64,000 nt of DNA from contig NW_024067666.1 of NCBI RefSeq assembly GCF_009389715.1, positions 289,001 to 353,000 of the forward strand. Reading direction: 5' to 3'. The position numbers and the translations under genes were made by a program. Shown here in pieces: positions 61,901 through 64,000 of this stretch (position 1 is the stretch's first letter; each line of letters begins with the position of its first letter). The notes under the pieces were generated by a model, which worked only from the letters and a program-made list of their open reading frames with translations, had not been told where the DNA came from and ran no database searches. Source of the DNA: Phoenix dactylifera. Lineage: Eukaryota; Streptophyta; Magnoliopsida; Arecales; Arecaceae.

Positions 61901-63809
61901 GCACATATGATGATCTCTAATAGTGTATTCCGTTCTTTGTTAGGGGCTGTGTGGATTCTGTATCCCCTGCATGGGCAGGAAGTATATCATGAAGCTTTTT
62001 GTTTGGCTAAGGAGACGAGGTGGTGAAGGGAGTAGGAAGGATTGGAGGGGCAGTTGATTTCACAACCCCAAAAATATTGAGATAATTGCAATGTATCTGA
62101 AAATTGTTTCCAATATAAAATCTTGGGATTGCATTATTAACAGCCTCTCTGATCACTTATTTCGCCCTTTGCATCCTCGTCTCAGCTAATTCTAAAGTCT
62201 TCATGTTATATGCTCAACCATACAGATGGTGTCATACTACTGTGGCAGCTTGGCAATTCCTACAACCCTTCAATAATAAATTCTAAAGATGGCTTAACAT
62301 TTTTATGTGTAATTAGACTTTTGACCTACTGTTAACAAATGGTCATTGACCAATTGTAATGAATACTAATCAATTTTAATTAAGTTAATATAAAATGATA
62401 TTTGGACAAATTGGGATCGGTCACTTTTCATTGATATAAGAAGCCATGCAAGAGGCCAGGTCTAGGTAGTTATCCTTGTAATTAACTACCAAAAGGAAGT
62501 TATTTGGAAGAGCAACCACCAAGGAGAAAGTTACCAATGTAGGAAACTACCCCAGGGAAGGTAGTTATTTTTGTAACAAACTAATTTTCTGCATCATTAG
62601 AAGGCAAGAATACTTTTTAAAGTTAAGAGTCTTCCTAAGCTCCTTGCATGTCTCCAGGGATATCAACAGGGAATGGGGCTCTAATAGCCTTGTTATCTTA
62701 GGATTAGGATCCTCTCTAGAGCGAAAGCCTGACCTACTCTGGAGTTTATCTTGCTGTTTGCAACAATATTATGTATTAAAGGTATCAAAGAAGTATGACT
62801 TTAGATTGAATGAAGGTTAATTCATGTGCTTTATTGGATATGGTTCTTCTCTTCACTATGTATTTTATTTTTTTCACTTTAGTTTATCATTGAATTTAAG
62901 ACTTTGCATGAGAGGCAAAGTAAAGAACCTGGACATTCTGGTAAAGCTTCCCTTTGACCTAAGCCACGATCAACCATGAGAAAAGTTAAAGTGTGCTAAC
63001 ACTTGGCTACAGTAAAACATACTTCAACACTTTATTCAGTTATTTTGTCTTTTACCTGAATGTTTTCAAGAGTTTGCTTATGATAAGAGGAGTTTTTGTT
63101 TTAGTTAATTATTTAAAGATATATGGTAAGTACAGTCATTGAGTTGTCAAAAGGCATGTGAATTTTTATTTTATTTTATTTTATTTTAAGGGTGTGGGGT
63201 TCTCCAATGCAATGTAATTTATCTTTATATAATCAATGAATCAAAGAATTGCAAAAGATTTTCTATGCTTCTTATCATAGTAGGATTATCTTGCTACAAT
63301 TTAGTTACCCTACTTATCATAACATTTGTCCCCAGTGAGAGGAAATTAGATTTTAGCTAGGAAAGAAAGCTGATTTATGTGCTGTTTCTTGCAGCATTCC
63401 ATGGTACCTAACAGTCAAATTGGTGTATGGAGTTGAAGTCACTAAGGAGTTGACACCTTTATGGGTTCTTGGGCCACTAATTGTTGCTTTCTATATAAAA
63501 ATCATTCAAGGGCTCTGTTCGCTGTATTTTTTCCTCTTCATGCAAGCTGTTAGCCTGGTAAAGAACCTACCAATTTACTCTTCGTTGGTCTATACTTACA
63601 TTGCTGAGGGAAAGCTTAAAGCATTTCTCTGGGCCCTCTTCTGGAAGCCTATAATAGTCATCAAAAACTTAGATTACAGAGCTCTATTCAGACAAAAGTT
63701 CAAACAACTTGAAGAGTGGGCAGTTGAGAAATATCTGGATTACATCGAATCGATATGGCCATACTATTGCAGAACTATCCGATTTTTGAAGAAAGCACAT
63801 CTTATTTAG
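51024..63809 (+). CDS. Plant membrane protein of unknown function, 340 residues
   Basis: Four coding exons join in frame: 51024-51050, 56961-57091, 61244-61693 and 63395-63809, all with GT-AG borders. The tiny first exon supplies the start (MALLAHQAQ); exon 2 has no Met, so this start is needed. Residues 1-55 are rich in Ser, Arg and Ala and could be an organelle-targeting sequence. Residues about 55-170 are polar and charged ([20 protein letters not shown]). Then come hydrophobic stretches near 190-215 ([21 protein letters not shown]), 227-255 ([19 protein letters not shown]) and about 280-295, and a charged C-terminus ([18 protein letters not shown]). I do not recognise the family by name, but regular exon phases, an uninterrupted frame and a coherent membrane topology argue for a real gene. 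Introns 1 and 2 are 5.9 and 4.2 kb and mostly transposon. A missed small exon cannot be excluded. Confidence 0.8.
51541..53026. mobile_element. Non-autonomous hAT element inside the gypsy LTR
   Basis: The ends CAGGGATGTGCA and, in reverse complement, TAGGCGTGTGAA are hAT-type inverted repeats. A perfect 8-bp target duplication, TCAACACC, lies at 51533-51540 and 53027-53034. Subterminal GGTCGGTTT and CGGTTTGGTTCGG words in opposite orientation are typical of the superfamily. There is no transposase. The element holds a (TG)n run at 52831-52850. Confidence 0.85.
52831..52850. repeat. (TG)n microsatellite
   Basis: Ten TG dinucleotides preceded by a short AT run, inside the hAT element. Confidence 0.9.
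53150..54600 (-). pseudogene. Gypsy pol remnants: RNase H end, integrase, C-terminal domain
   Basis: The stretch at 53730-54086 starts EFIQEYTF and contains a VDALS-like end of RNase H, then [19 protein letters not shown] from a decayed integrase zinc-finger or core region. 53191-53643 reads [20 protein letters not shown], then AYKLDC and FHISCF, the conserved integrase tail of plant gypsy elements. Several frames are used and the reverse transcriptase catalytic box is not recognisable. Confidence 0.7.
55534..55791 (-). pseudogene. Gypsy gag fragment
   Basis: The minus-strand frame contains [20 protein letters not shown] and QFFTYHQT, the characteristic gag motif of plant Ty3/gypsy elements (FP.FDG.DP..W...AEQFF). 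It ends soon after in a stop. Confidence 0.75.
55933..55944 (-). other. Primer-binding site of gypsy element
   Basis: TGGCATCAGAGC on the minus strand, one base from the standard initiator tRNA-Met site. It is 11 bases from the inferred LTR edge, a little farther than usual. Confidence 0.65.
55956..56160 (-). repeat. Gypsy 5' LTR, truncated
   Basis: Matches the left LTR from TGGC to AAACTACTT, then the homology stops about 100 bp short of a full LTR. Confidence 0.7.
57104..57830. mobile_element. AGAGCTTTT-type inverted-repeat element candidate in intron 2
   Basis: Starts near AGGCACACTTTGGCATGGCT and ends near AAGCTTTGCTGAACTGGGTC; the ends are inverted matches at about 16 of 25 positions. 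GTAGAGCTTTTG and CAAAAGCTTT words lie just inside each end and the middle is very AT-rich. No target duplication was found. Confidence 0.35.
58749..60045. mobile_element. GC-rich non-autonomous hAT element with perfect 8-bp target duplication
   Basis: The 1297-bp element starts TAGGGCTGTTAACGAGCC and ends, in reverse complement, TAGGGCTGTCAAACGGGCC. The first 23 bases of each end agree at 20 positions. GTTATAGC is duplicated at 58741-58748 and 60046-60053. Subterminal blocks are long runs of GGGCTC on one side and GAGCCC on the other. Inside is a module starting TCTGAGACGAACGAAGGGCG repeated at 59161, 59244, 59372 and 59458. The long open frames on both strands reflect GC-rich repetitive sequence, not genes. 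Confidence 0.9.
60121..60855. mobile_element. CGGTACC-rich GC-rich repeat element
   Basis: The left end has GATCGGTTCAG, ACCGTACCGGTACCGG and ACCGGTACGGTAC. The right end has GGTACTGG, CACCGGTACGTCGGTTCAG and GGTTCCGCGTACC. Between lie purine-rich and GCGC-rich blocks. It contrasts sharply with the AT-rich intron around it and shares words with 34140-34320 and 39769-39995. No clean terminal repeat or target duplication was seen, so the class is unknown. Confidence 0.55.
61694..63394 (+). other. Intron 3 of the 51024 gene
   Basis: No gene inside. 62440-62780 contains repeated AACTACC and GTAGTTA words in both orientations and may be an old LTR or inverted-repeat element; I could not define it. 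Confidence 0.4.
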
Positions 63810-64000
63810 CTGCGGTTATCAAAGAATACAGCTATTGTAACCATATCTTTATGTATTTCGTGAACGCCCATTAAGTTTTGGAATAACTGATGATTTTTTA
63901 TGACGATTTTGCTTGAAAAATAGTGATGCAGGATTGGATATTCTGGTATTCCTCATTACACAAACCTTTCCTCCTTGAGAATGAGATGTTATGATTGGGG
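63810..64000 (+). other. 3' flank of the 51024 gene
   Basis: Likely 3' untranslated sequence. No further gene begins before the window ends. Confidence 0.45.

Overview
The window looks like plant nuclear chromosomal DNA. It has intron-rich genes with GT-AG borders, a nuclear gene for a chloroplast photosystem I subunit, and large amounts of nested Copia, Ty3/gypsy, hAT, TRIM and MITE sequence. The psaF-type gene is single-exon and very GC-rich in its coding sequence, and the other genes have GC-rich first exons. This suggests a monocot; a palm is my best guess from the repeat types, but that is inference only.

Layout. 1-11118 is a stack of transposable elements: a plus-strand Copia gag remnant, then a minus-strand Copia element (about 1628-11118) whose reverse transcriptase is split by a 4.39-kb insertion (3018-7409). 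That insertion has a perfect 5-bp target duplication and carries a further insertion with a minisatellite. 11119-18360 is gene-poor and holds MITE-like elements and old repeats. 18571-32969 is a complete 14-exon membralin-like gene (+). Its introns carry tandem duplications and a 305-bp TRIM retrotransposon. 33488-37080 holds a second copy of a MITE family and AT-rich repeats. 37564-43703 is a 9-exon gene (+) for a coiled-coil protein of the Arabidopsis At4g15545 type. 46005-46709 is the intronless PSAF gene (+). 51024-63809 is a 4-exon gene (+) for a 340-residue membrane protein that I do not recognise. Its first two introns are swollen by a decayed Ty3/gypsy element with a hAT element in its LTR, a GC-rich hAT element with a perfect 8-bp target duplication, and a CGGTACC-rich repeat.

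The four host genes lie on the same strand but are unrelated in function: ER membrane quality control, a cytosolic coiled-coil protein, photosystem I, and an unknown membrane protein. They are independent transcription units, not a cluster. Three of them have a (GA)n tract in the leader just before the coding start. I found no RNA genes, CRISPR arrays or prokaryotic features. I saw no convincing new biological system; the most informative material is the dated nesting of mobile elements and their effect on intron structure.
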